A stretch of 50,848 nucleotides of DNA, taken from NCBI GenBank assembly GCA_028291265.1, contig JAQGIK010000187.1:1-50848 (forward strand). The letters are read 5' to 3'. This DNA is from Caulobacter sp. Its GTDB lineage: Bacteria; Pseudomonadota; Alphaproteobacteria; Caulobacterales; Caulobacteraceae. Position numbers and translations under genes: made by a program. The notes under the pieces were generated by a model. That model did not search any database. It was not told the DNA's origin and saw only the letters and a program-made list of their open reading frames with translations. Below, in pieces: positions 26,019-34,822 of the stretch (position 1 is the first letter of the stretch; each line of letters begins with the position of its first letter).

Positions 26019-29000
26019 ATGTCCGTTTCCATCCGCAATCGTCGTCGCGTTTCCCTGCTGGCCAGCTCGTCGCTGGTCGCCGCCAGCCTGTTCGTAGGCG
26101 TGGCCGGGTTTGGCGGACTGGTCATGACGCCAGGGGTGGCCATGGCCGCCGATGAGTGCGGAGACCCCTCGGCCAACTTGGGCGGCAACGACGTGTTCAC
26201 CTGCTCCGGCGCCTATGTGAACATCAACTACACGGCGACGACCAACGGCAACCTGACCCTCAACCTCGAGGACGGCGTCACCGTCACCAACGGCATCGCC
26301 GTCACCGGCAACGCCGGCGAGCGCCTCACCGTCCGGGCCACGACCAACGTCATCGGCGCCGGCGACCCCAACGTCGTCAACCCCCTCGGTTACGCTATCA
26401 ACATCCAGGGCCAGGGCCCGGCCGTCATCGTCGACCTGCGCTCCGCCGACGTCGGCAACGGCGCGGCGGCGGCCATCGGGTCGGGTCGCGGCATCAACGC
26501 CACCAACACCGCCGGCGACACCCAGGTGCGGATGAACGAAGGCTCGGTCACCGCCACGGCCGGCTTCGGGATCAACGCCACCTCGGCCGGTGGCGGCGAC
26601 ACCGTCGTCTTCCTGACCAACGGCACGACCGTCACCTCGACCGGCACCGCCGTGCGGGCCATCTCCAACGGCGGCACGGTCGATGTCATCACCACCGGCC
26701 TGCTGACCAGCAACAACGAAGGCATCTTCGCCAACGGCACCGCGGGGGTGACCATCTCCGCCGGCGCCATCAACGCCGGGACCACCGGCATCAGCGCCAC
26801 CTCGACGGGCGGCGCGGTGGTCGTTGAGACCACCCACAACCCCGGCGGGGTCTCCGGGGCGACCGGCATCGTCACCAACTCCGGCAGCAACAACGCCACC
26901 ACCATCACCCTGGGCGACAACGTCACCGGCACTGCCGGGGCCGGCATCAGCTCGACGATCGGCGACGCCGACTACACCCTCAACGCCACCGGCGTGACGA
27001 TCAGCGGCACGGGCGGCGACGGTGTGCACGTCACCTCGAACGGCGACGGCCTGATCACCCTCAATGTCTCCGACGTCTCCGGCGACGACGGCATCGAAGT
27101 CGACGCCACCACAGGCAACACCGCCGTCGTGGTCGTCTCCGACGGCCTGATCACCGGCACGACCGGCGTCGGCGTCGATGTCGACGCCAACTCGGCCGTC
27201 AGCGTCACGGTCAATGACGTCACCGCCGTCGGCTACGGTGTCGTCGCCACCAGCGCCAACAGCTCGGCCAGCGTCACCGTCAACGGCACGGTCAACGGCG
27301 GCGGCGGCGCGGCCGCGGTCTCAGGCGGCGCGGCCGACGCCACGGTCACCCTCAACGCCGGTTCCAGCGTGGCCGGCACGGACGGCTTCTCCTACGGCGC
27401 CTTCGCCTCGGCGACCGGGACCGGTAACGCCATCATCGCGGTTGGCGGCGACGTCACCGACGGCGGCGTCGGCGGCTTCGCCTCCACCGGCACGGTGTCG
27501 ATCACCGGGGCCGGCAACATCGCCATGCTGGGCGGCTTCGACGCGGTCGAGGCCAACACCGGCGCCGGCGCCATCACCATCAACCTGACCGGCGACATCG
27601 CCGCCGCCACCGCCGACGGTGTCGACGCCTCCAGCAACAGCGGCCCGATCAGCATCACCCTGAGCGGCGCGGTCACCGGCGGCGACAACGCCGTCGAGGC
27701 CAGCAGCCTCACCGGCGCCATCACGGTCGGCATCGCCGGCTCGGCGACGGGCGGCGCGACCGGCGACGGCGTCAACGTCGTCACCGGCGGCGCGGGCTCG
27801 GTCGGCGTCACCGGCTCGGCGACCGGCGAGAACGGCGTCCGCGTCGCCACCACCGGCACGGGCGACGCGACGATCACCGTCTTCGCCGGCGGTACGGTCG
27901 CCTCTACCAACCCGACCGTCGGCTACGGGGCCTTCGCGAGCACCTCGGGGGCCGGCGATGCGGTGCTGATCATCGAAGGTTCGGTCACCGAAGGCGGCGT
28001 CGGCGCCTTCGCCAACGGCACGGGCGACGTCAACGTCAGCGGCGCCGGCTCGATCTTCGTCACCGGCGCCTCCTCGGCGGTCGACACCCTCAGCGGCAGC
28101 GGCGCGACCGTCATCGCCCTCGGCGGCCCGATCACCAGCACGCTCGGTGACGGCATCAACGCGCTCACCGGCTCGGGCAATCTGACCATCGGCACGAGCG
28201 GCGCCATCAGCGCCGGCGACGACGGCATCGAAGCGGTCAGCACCAGCGGCCTGATCACCGTCAACAGCAGCGCCGGCACGATCGGCGCGACCGGCGACGG
28301 CATCAACGCCGACAGCGACGGCGGCGTCGACGTCAACAACGGCGCGGTGATCACCGCCGGCGCCACGGGCATCGTCGGCAGCGGTTCGGGCGGCGTCAGC
28401 ATCGACACCACCGGCAACGTCACCGGCGCGACCGGCATCGTCGCGACCAGCACGGGCGGCGGCCTGAGCGAGATCATCATCGAGGCCGGCGCCACGGTCA
28501 CGGGCACGGCCGGCGACGGCGCGGCGGCCAGCAGCGTCAGCAACTTCGCCATCATCAACAACTTCGGCGCCCTGGTCGCCACCGGCGGCGACGGCGCCCA
28601 GGCGACCACGGTCGATGGCATCGCCGAGATCGTCAACCTGGCGGGCGGCACGATCAGCGCCACCGGCGGCTTCGGCATCAACGCCAGCGCCTCCGGCGCG
28701 GGCGCGGCCGTTGTCGTCGACGCCGGCGCCAGCGTCAGCGGCACGACCGGCATCTCGGCCAGCGCCACCACCAACACGGCGCAAGTGATCACCATCAGCA
28801 ACGTCACCGGCACGGCCGGCGACGGCGTCCATGCCACCACCACCTCGGGCCTTGTCCAGGTCATTGCGAACGGCACGATCACCTCCACGGGCGGTGACGG
28901 CATCGACGCCACCACCTCCGCCGGCGGCGCCATCTCCATCTCCGGCTTAGCGACCATCGACGCCAGCAACGGCAACGGCATCAACGCCCAGACCCAGGGC

Positions 29001-32000
29001 GGCGCCATCACCATCGTCTACACCGGCAACATCGGCACGGCCCTCGACCCGACGGCCCTCGGCGGCATCCAGGCGGTGATCAATGCCGGGACGGGCGCGA
29101 TCAACGTCACGGCGACCGACAACGTCTTCACCCTGGGCAGCGGCGTCGGCGGCACCAGCTTCGCCACGACCGGCGTGGTCAACGTCGGCTTCCAGGGCAC
29201 GATGGTGGCCGGCACGGTCGGCGTTTATGGCGACATCGGCGCGGCCGCCAACGACAGCACGGTGACCGTCACCGTCGGCGACAACTCCTCGATCACCGCC
29301 GGCAGGACCGGCGTCTCGTCCAACAACTCCGGGACCGGCGCGGCCGTCACCGTTATCGGATCCGGCGTCACCATCGATCCCGACGACTACGGCTCCTCGA
29401 CCACCTCGGCGGCCGATGACGCCACGGCGACGCTCGGCAACAACGTGACCATCGTCATCGGCAACACCGACGCCGATGCTATCGCCACGGGCGTCTTCGC
29501 CTCCAGCGGCCAGGCGGCCGACGACGCGGTCGGCGACGAATCGACCGAAATCGTCATCGGGACCAACCTGTCGGTGACTGTCGACGACGGCGCCGGCGGC
29601 GACGCCGACGGCGGCGCGGGCGTCCACGGTGAAGCGACCGGCGCGGCCGGCAGCGTGGCGATCACGGTCGGCAACGGCCTGAACATCGCCCTCACCGGCA
29701 ACGGCTCGGTCGGCGTGGTCGGCACCAGCATCGGCGGCGATGTCACCATCGTCACCGGCACGGGCGTCATCGACATCCTCGGCCTCGACAACACCGACAC
29801 GGCCGGCAACTTCCCGGGCTCGGCCGGCATCGGCGCGGTGTCCGCCACCGGCAATGTCACGGTTCAGTCGGCGACCTCGATCGCCGTCAACAACGGCACG
29901 CTGGACGCGGCCGGCATCTTCGCCGGCACCGGCGGCGCGGGTAACGCCGTCGTCGTCAACACCGGCCAGATTCTGTCGAGCGGCACGGGTATCGGCGCCG
30001 AGGCCCAGAACGGCCTGGCCTCGGTCACCAACAGCGCCACCATCGGGGCGGTGGAGATCGGCATCGATGTCGAATCGACCGGCACGGGCAACGCCCAGGC
30101 GATCAACACCGGCGCCATCACTGTCTCGGCCGGCACCGGTATCTTTGTGACCAACAACGGGGCGGGCGGGACCGTCTTCGCCAGCAACACCGCGACCCTG
30201 AACACCGGCTTCGACGGCATCTCCGTTGCGAACACCAATGCCGCCAACACCGGAATCGTCCAGGTCAACAACAGCGGGACCATCAACGCCAACCTCGGCA
30301 ACACGACCGGCTTCGGCGTCTTCGCCTTCCAGTCCGGCACGGGCGGCATCCTGATCAACAACTCCGGGACCATCGGCGGCAGCGCCGTGGTCGGCCTCGG
30401 CGCCCAGGACAGCGCCGCCTCGGGCACGATCGCCATCGCCAACACCGGCGCCATCGGCAGCTCGCTGGATCCGGTCGCCGGGATCGGCATCCTCGGCTTC
30501 GCCAACGGCGGCGCCAACATCAACATCCAGTCGACGGGCGGGGCCATCTGGTCCAACCAGGTCGGCATCCGCGGCAACTCGACCAGCACTGGCACGGTCG
30601 CCATCGGCACCTCCGGCGGGGCGATCAACGTCACCGGCGCCGGCGGCCTGGCCGGCATCTGGGCCAACAGCAACGGCGGCACGGTGCAGGTGGCCAACAA
30701 CGTGGCGGTCAACTCGTCCGGCACCGGCATCCTCGCCACCAACACCTCCGGCTCGATCAGTGTCGGCACCAGCGGGGCGGTGACGACGACCGGCGGCGAC
30801 GCCATTCGCACCACCGCCACCTCGGGGAACACGACCATCTTCACGGTGGCCGGCGGCAACCTGAACTCCAACGCTGACGGCATCGACGCCAGCGGCAATG
30901 GCTTTATCGACATCGACACGGTCGGGACCATCGTCGCCGGCGACGTCGGCATCCGGGCCAGCGGCGGCACGGGCCTGGTCAGCGTCGACACGACGGCGAC
31001 CTCGACCATCAGCGGGACCAACGGCGGCATCCGCGTCTTCTCGGCGGGCGGCCCGATCACCGTCACCACCAACGCCTCGGTCACCTCCTCGGCCGGCAAC
31101 GGCATCCTGGCCTCCACCGGCGGCGGAAACGTCGTGGTGACCACCAACGCCGTGGTCACGGCGGGGCTGAACGGCATCGTCACCGGCAACGGCGGGGCCT
31201 TCACCACCGCGGTCAACGTCAACCAGAACGTCACCGCCAGCGGTGTCGGCTCGGCGGGGATCAGCAGCCAGACCAGCGGTGCGGGGGCCATCACGGTCGC
31301 CATCGCCAATGGCCGGACGATCAGCGCCGTCAACGGTTCCGCCATCCGCACCACCTCGAACGGCGGCGCGGTGACCATCGGCGCCGGAACCGGTTCGACC
31401 ATCGTCGGTTCCGGCGCCGGGGTGAACGGCTGGGTCGTCGATCTGAACAACGCGGTCGGCGGCACCAGCACCTTCAACGTCGGCGCGACCACGGTCGTCC
31501 GCTCGACGGACAACACCATCACCGGTTACGACGACAACGCCATCCGCGGCGTCGGCGGCAGCGTCGTCATCAACAACGCCGGCCGCATCAACGGCCGGGT
31601 GCTGTTCAGCGGCCTGACCGGCAACGTGGTGTTCAACAACTCGTCCTTCACCAGCTGGCACACCACCGGCGCCTCCACCTTCTCGGGCGGGGCGGACGTC
31701 CTGAACAACACCGGGGCGATCTTCACCAACGCCGGCGGCGTCGCCACCAGCTTCGACTTCGGGGCCGGGACCGACACCTTCACCCAGGCCGGTCTGCTGG
31801 TGGTCGGCGAGCCCACGCTCGGCGCCTCCACCCTGACCATCACCAACCTCGAAAACTTCAACAACAGCGGCCGGATCGTCTTCGGCTCCAGCGGCACGAC
31901 CCTAACGGCCGTGTCCGACGGCGTCATCGACGACCGCATCCTGGCCTCGGGCGCGACGTTCAACGGCACGGGCGCCAGCCTGCTGTCGATGGACGCCTTC

Positions 32001-33290
32001 CTCGGCGCCACGACCCAGACCAGCTGCGCCATCCTGAGCGCCGCCGACTGCCTCAGCCTGACGGGCGGCAGCACGCTGGGATCGACCTCGATCCTGGTCA
32101 ACGACACCAACCCGTCCGTCTTCGGCGCCTTCAACCCGGTCGGCATCGTGCTGGTCGACGTTTCCGGCGCCGGCTCGACGGCCTCGACCCACTTCTCGCT
32201 GAACGCCGCGTCCGACTACTGGCGCGCCGACCTGAACTCGCCGGACGGCGTGCTCGACAAGGGCCTGTTCTTCTACGACCTGACCCTGAACGGCAACAAA
32301 CAGCATGTCCTCGTGGGCCTGCCGGACAGCGAGGCCTTCGAGTTCACGACCTTCGGGGCCGCCCTCAGCAGCATCTGGCAGACGACCACGGGCACCTGGT
32401 ACGAACGTCAGGCCGATCTCCGCACCCAACTGCCGTCGCTCGACGACAGCGGCGCGGGCATCTGGATGAAGATCACCGGCGCCGCCGCCGAGCGCGACCG
32501 GATCCAGGGCTACGACCTGTTCGGTGTCAGCTACAAGTTCGACACCTCCTATGAGCAGAACACCATCGCCGTGATCGGTGGTCTCGACTACATGGGCGGC
32601 GGTTCGGGCAAGGCCTGGGTCATCGGCGGCCAGATCGGCTACGTCGACAGCGACGTGACCTTCGACAATTCGCCGACCCTGACCTCCTTCGAGGGCATGA
32701 CCTTCGGCGTCTACGGCACCTACGTCTCGGGTCCGTGGTTCGTCGACGCCATCGTCAACGCCAACAGCCTCGACTACGACCACCAGGCGATCACCCTGGC
32801 CCCGGCCGGCTCGAACATCTTCTCGGGTTCGGTCGACAGCCTCGGCTTCCAGGTGGAGGGCGGCTGGACGGTGCCGATCGGCGCCAACGGCTTCTTCGAG
32901 CCGCTGGGTTCGCTGTCCTACCTCTCCTCGTCGATCGACGCGGTGGACGTGCCGGGGGCGAACGTCGACTTCGACGACATCACCAGCCTGCGCGCCAGCC
33001 TCGGCGGCCGCCTGGGCGTCACCGCCGACCACGGGACCTTCTCGTCCAAGTGGTCGGTCGTCGCCCGCTACTGGAACGAGTTCGAGGGCGAGAACGACGT
33101 GACCTTCCACTCGGCCGGTCCGGACTTCACCCTCACCGACGACTTCTCGGGCAGCTTCGGCGAAGTCGGCGGCACCGTGAATGTGTTCGGCGCCGACGAC
33201 CGCTTCTCGGCCTTCCTGAACCTCGGCGTGAAGTTCCAGGACGACTACCGCTCGACGGAAGGCTCGCTCGGCCTCCGCTGGCGCTGGTAG
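26019..33290 (+). CDS. Giant autotransporter adhesin (type Va secretion)
   Basis: A 2,423-residue protein. The signal peptide is long (residues 1-43; basic MSVSIRNRRRVS, then a hydrophobic run ending GVAMA). The passenger (about 44-2100) is built of degenerate beta-helix repeats rich in Gly, Ala, Thr, Asn and Asp, with recurring TG(T/G)DG(I/V)xA motifs. The C-terminal ~300 residues (from about SIWQTTTGTWYERQADLR, 2118) form the autotransporter beta-barrel and end in GLRWRW with a terminal aromatic residue. No lysine was found before residue 2081. The only cysteines are two close pairs, 47/62 and 2003/2011, at either end of the passenger. A ~175-residue block is duplicated at about 441 and 616. 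Likely a surface adhesin; target unknown. Confidence 0.93.
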   Translation: MSVSIRNRRRVSLLASSSLVAASLFVGVAGFGGLVMTPGVAMAADECGDPSANLGGNDVFTCSGAYVNINYTATTNGNLTLNLEDGVTVTNGIAVTGNAGERLTVRATTNVIGAGDPNVVNPLGYAINIQGQGPAVIVDLRSADVGNGAAAAIGSGRGINATNTAGDTQVRMNEGSVTATAGFGINATSAGGGDTVVFLTNGTTVTSTGTAVRAISNGGTVDVITTGLLTSNNEGIFANGTAGVTISAGAINAGTTGISATSTGGAVVVETTHNPGGVSGATGIVTNSGSNNATTITLGDNVTGTAGAGISSTIGDADYTLNATGVTISGTGGDGVHVTSNGDGLITLNVSDVSGDDGIEVDATTGNTAVVVVSDGLITGTTGVGVDVDANSAVSVTVNDVTAVGYGVVATSANSSASVTVNGTVNGGGGAAAVSGGAADATVTLNAGSSVAGTDGFSYGAFASATGTGNAIIAVGGDVTDGGVGGFASTGTVSITGAGNIAMLGGFDAVEANTGAGAITINLTGDIAAATADGVDASSNSGPISITLSGAVTGGDNAVEASSLTGAITVGIAGSATGGATGDGVNVVTGGAGSVGVTGSATGENGVRVATTGTGDATITVFAGGTVASTNPTVGYGAFASTSGAGDAVLIIEGSVTEGGVGAFANGTGDVNVSGAGSIFVTGASSAVDTLSGSGATVIALGGPITSTLGDGINALTGSGNLTIGTSGAISAGDDGIEAVSTSGLITVNSSAGTIGATGDGINADSDGGVDVNNGAVITAGATGIVGSGSGGVSIDTTGNVTGATGIVATSTGGGLSEIIIEAGATVTGTAGDGAAASSVSNFAIINNFGALVATGGDGAQATTVDGIAEIVNLAGGTISATGGFGINASASGAGAAVVVDAGASVSGTTGISASATTNTAQVITISNVTGTAGDGVHATTTSGLVQVIANGTITSTGGDGIDATTSAGGAISISGLATIDASNGNGINAQTQGGAITIVYTGNIGTALDPTALGGIQAVINAGTGAINVTATDNVFTLGSGVGGTSFATTGVVNVGFQGTMVAGTVGVYGDIGAAANDSTVTVTVGDNSSITAGRTGVSSNNSGTGAAVTVIGSGVTIDPDDYGSSTTSAADDATATLGNNVTIVIGNTDADAIATGVFASSGQAADDAVGDESTEIVIGTNLSVTVDDGAGGDADGGAGVHGEATGAAGSVAITVGNGLNIALTGNGSVGVVGTSIGGDVTIVTGTGVIDILGLDNTDTAGNFPGSAGIGAVSATGNVTVQSATSIAVNNGTLDAAGIFAGTGGAGNAVVVNTGQILSSGTGIGAEAQNGLASVTNSATIGAVEIGIDVESTGTGNAQAINTGAITVSAGTGIFVTNNGAGGTVFASNTATLNTGFDGISVANTNAANTGIVQVNNSGTINANLGNTTGFGVFAFQSGTGGILINNSGTIGGSAVVGLGAQDSAASGTIAIANTGAIGSSLDPVAGIGILGFANGGANINIQSTGGAIWSNQVGIRGNSTSTGTVAIGTSGGAINVTGAGGLAGIWANSNGGTVQVANNVAVNSSGTGILATNTSGSISVGTSGAVTTTGGDAIRTTATSGNTTIFTVAGGNLNSNADGIDASGNGFIDIDTVGTIVAGDVGIRASGGTGLVSVDTTATSTISGTNGGIRVFSAGGPITVTTNASVTSSAGNGILASTGGGNVVVTTNAVVTAGLNGIVTGNGGAFTTAVNVNQNVTASGVGSAGISSQTSGAGAITVAIANGRTISAVNGSAIRTTSNGGAVTIGAGTGSTIVGSGAGVNGWVVDLNNAVGGTSTFNVGATTVVRSTDNTITGYDDNAIRGVGGSVVINNAGRINGRVLFSGLTGNVVFNNSSFTSWHTTGASTFSGGADVLNNTGAIFTNAGGVATSFDFGAGTDTFTQAGLLVVGEPTLGASTLTITNLENFNNSGRIVFGSSGTTLTAVSDGVIDDRILASGATFNGTGASLLSMDAFLGATTQTSCAILSAADCLSLTGGSTLGSTSILVNDTNPSVFGAFNPVGIVLVDVSGAGSTASTHFSLNAASDYWRADLNSPDGVLDKGLFFYDLTLNGNKQHVLVGLPDSEAFEFTTFGAALSSIWQTTTGTWYERQADLRTQLPSLDDSGAGIWMKITGAAAERDRIQGYDLFGVSYKFDTSYEQNTIAVIGGLDYMGGGSGKAWVIGGQIGYVDSDVTFDNSPTLTSFEGMTFGVYGTYVSGPWFVDAIVNANSLDYDHQAITLAPAGSNIFSGSVDSLGFQVEGGWTVPIGANGFFEPLGSLSYLSSSIDAVDVPGANVDFDDITSLRASLGGRLGVTADHGTFSSKWSVVARYWNEFEGENDVTFHSAGPDFTLTDDFSGSFGEVGGTVNVFGADDRFSAFLNLGVKFQDDYRSTEGSLGLRWRW

Positions 33291-33313
33291 GTCGCCCGTC
33301 GGCCAAACTTCGG

Positions 33314-33341
33314 ACGGGCCGGTCGCAAGACCGGCCCGTTT
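33314..33341 (+). terminator. Intrinsic terminator after the autotransporter
   Basis: A perfect 11-bp stem, ACGGGCCGGTC (33314-33324) and GACCGGCCCGT (33329-33339), with a GCAA loop, followed by TT and TGCATT. It lies 24 nt after the autotransporter stop and before the next gene. The T-tract is short, so efficiency is uncertain. Confidence 0.7.
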
Positions 33342-33404
33342 GCATTCCAGCCTTCAAAACGGCGCCATCAGGAGCGCTTTGTTTTCCCATCATCGAGGAC
33401 ACCC

Positions 33405-33695
33405 ATGGCCAAATCCGCCCCCGCGCCGGTCGCCGCAGACCCCGCCTACATCGACCGCCCGGACCTCGCCGAGACCTTCGCCGACAAGGCCCATCGCCTG
33501 ACCTTCGACGGCCGCACCCTGCGCATCGAGTTCTGCGTCGAGCGGCCCACCGACGAGAGCGGCGGCAAGGCGGCCAGTCCGGTCTGCCGGCTGGTCCTCG
33601 ACCTCGACGGCGCCGTTGATCTCTTCAACAAGATCAATACGCTCCAGGCCGCCATGGAGAGCCGCGGCGTCATCACAACCAACCGCGCCGCCTAG
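33405..33695 (+). CDS. Hypothetical protein, 96 residues
   Basis: A small soluble protein, MAKSAPAPVAADPAYIDRPDLAETFADKAH at the start, then a beta-rich middle (LTFDGRTLRIEFCVERPTDESGGKAASPVCRLVLDLDGAVDLFNKINTL) and helical end. The layout (PxYxD near the start, two strands, then a helix after a short loop) loosely recalls DUF3467-type proteins, but I cannot confirm this. GAGGAC precedes the ATG. Codon use matches the neighbours, so I regard it as a real gene. It is followed 25 nt later by the secreted-protein gene, with a possible shared transcript. Confidence 0.7.
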   Translation: MAKSAPAPVAADPAYIDRPDLAETFADKAHRLTFDGRTLRIEFCVERPTDESGGKAASPVCRLVLDLDGAVDLFNKINTLQAAMESRGVITTNRAA

Positions 33696-33720
33696 ACGCC
33701 GACGTTTCAGGAGTTCACCC

Positions 33721-34296
33721 GTGATCAAGTCTCTCGCCCTCGGCCTCACCGCCTCGATGCTGATGGTGGCGGCGCCGTCCGCCCAGACCCCCCCTGTCAA
33801 GACGCCCCCCTCCAAGGCCCCCTCGGCCGCCGCCCCGACCCCCGCCCCACCGGCCGCGCCGATGGGGCCGCCGCGCGCCTTCCCCGGCTACACCCAGCCC
33901 GAGGTCGGCGCCGCCGCCTGCCGGGTGGTCAGCCAGACCCAGGTGATGTGCACCATTCCTTCCATGGTCGCCGGCCGCTACATGGCCCGCGCCAGCGGCA
34001 CCTCGACCGCCCAGGGCGAAGGCGCCGCCCAGGCCCTGGTGATCACCGTCGGCGGCCGCGCCTGCGGCCGGGTCGACCGCCGTCCGACCAAGGAAAATCC
34101 CTGGACGACCGGGCCCAAGACCCTGGTCGGCGACTGTGAGTTCGTCGTCGTCACCGACCGGCCGCTGCAGGTCATCGCCACCTACGGCGACGCCAAGGCG
34201 ACCAAGGACGCCCGGGGCCCGACCCTGAAGATCGACCGCCTGCCCTGGGACGGGGTGATGTCGGCCAACATGACGGCGCCCGAACAACCGCAGTAG
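33721..34296 (+). CDS. Secreted Pro/Ala-rich protein of unknown function
   Basis: A 191-residue protein read from a GTG at 33721, preceded by CAGGAG. This start gives a clean signal peptide (MIKSLALGLTASMLMVAAPSA, cleavage near residue 20), whereas upstream ATGs give an Arg/Ser-rich extension that is the shadow of the previous gene. A Pro/Ala/Thr linker (about 22-60) leads to a globular domain with three cysteines (AACRVVSQTQVMCTIPSMVAGRYMARASGTS; GRACGRVDRR; GDCEFVVVTDRPLQVIATYGD). Unknown family; periplasmic or surface location inferred. Confidence 0.75.
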   Translation: MIKSLALGLTASMLMVAAPSAQTPPVKTPPSKAPSAAAPTPAPPAAPMGPPRAFPGYTQPEVGAAACRVVSQTQVMCTIPSMVAGRYMARASGTSTAQGEGAAQALVITVGGRACGRVDRRPTKENPWTTGPKTLVGDCEFVVVTDRPLQVIATYGDAKATKDARGPTLKIDRLPWDGVMSANMTAPEQPQ

Positions 34297-34309
34297 GAGA
34301 CTAAAGACG

Positions 34310-34666
34310 ATGGCCCGTTTCCTGGTCCAGTTCCTGTTCGCCATCGCCGGCTTCTGGGTGGCCCAGGCCGTCGTGCCCGGCATCGCCGTGCACGGCTGGA
34401 CCAGCCTGGTCATCGCCGCCCTGCTGCTCGGGATCGCCAACGCCATCGTGCGGCCCATCCTCGTGGTGCTGACCTTCCCGGTGGTGTTCCTCAGCTTCGG
34501 GCTGTTCCTGCTGGTCATCAACGCGGCCACGCTGGGTCTGGTCGGCTGGGTGATGAAGGGCTTGGAGGTCAATGGCTTCTGGCCGGCCTTCTGGGGCGCC
34601 ATCATCATCGGCATCGCCAGCTGGATCGGTTCGAAGCTGGTCGGCGAGGCCGAGGCGAAGGGCTAG
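34310..34666 (+). CDS. Phage holin family (4TM) membrane protein
   Basis: A 118-residue protein with four hydrophobic segments (FLFAIAGFWVAQAVVPGI; SLVIAALLLGIANAIVRPILVVLTFPVVFLSFGLFLLVINAATL; FWGAIIIGIASWIG). It matches the PF04020-type 'mycobacterial 4TM phage holin' family, with the NAIVRPIL and LTFPVxFLSFGLFLLVINA signature. Despite the name, these are ordinary chromosomal membrane proteins of unknown role. It starts 13 nt after the secreted protein stop (GTAGGAG before the ATG), probably the same transcript. Confidence 0.88.
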   Translation: MARFLVQFLFAIAGFWVAQAVVPGIAVHGWTSLVIAALLLGIANAIVRPILVVLTFPVVFLSFGLFLLVINAATLGLVGWVMKGLEVNGFWPAFWGAIIIGIASWIGSKLVGEAEAKG

Positions 34667-34822
34667 GGTGGCGCTAGCGCCCGCCCTCTGTTAGAGCCCG
34701 GGGCATGACCCGTGTCCGGATGACTTCGCGAATTACCCGCCCGGCGTGACGCCGCCGGCATCCGTCGCGCGCGCCGGGATCTCCTTCGCCCGTCCGATCA
34801 GATAATCCGAGACTGAAATCCC

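Noticed and set aside
28947-31661. 904-residue open frame antisense to the autotransporter (and others at 27321-28832, 29864-31522)
   Set aside because: They arise from the GC-rich, repetitive codons of the adhesin (Gly/Ala/Asp/Thr), have low-complexity products without domains, and the sense strand has a signal peptide and beta-barrel.
34667-34822. T-box or riboswitch upstream of ileS
   Set aside because: No T-box consensus, specifier loop or anti-terminator with a T-tract was seen; T-boxes would also be unexpected in this group.
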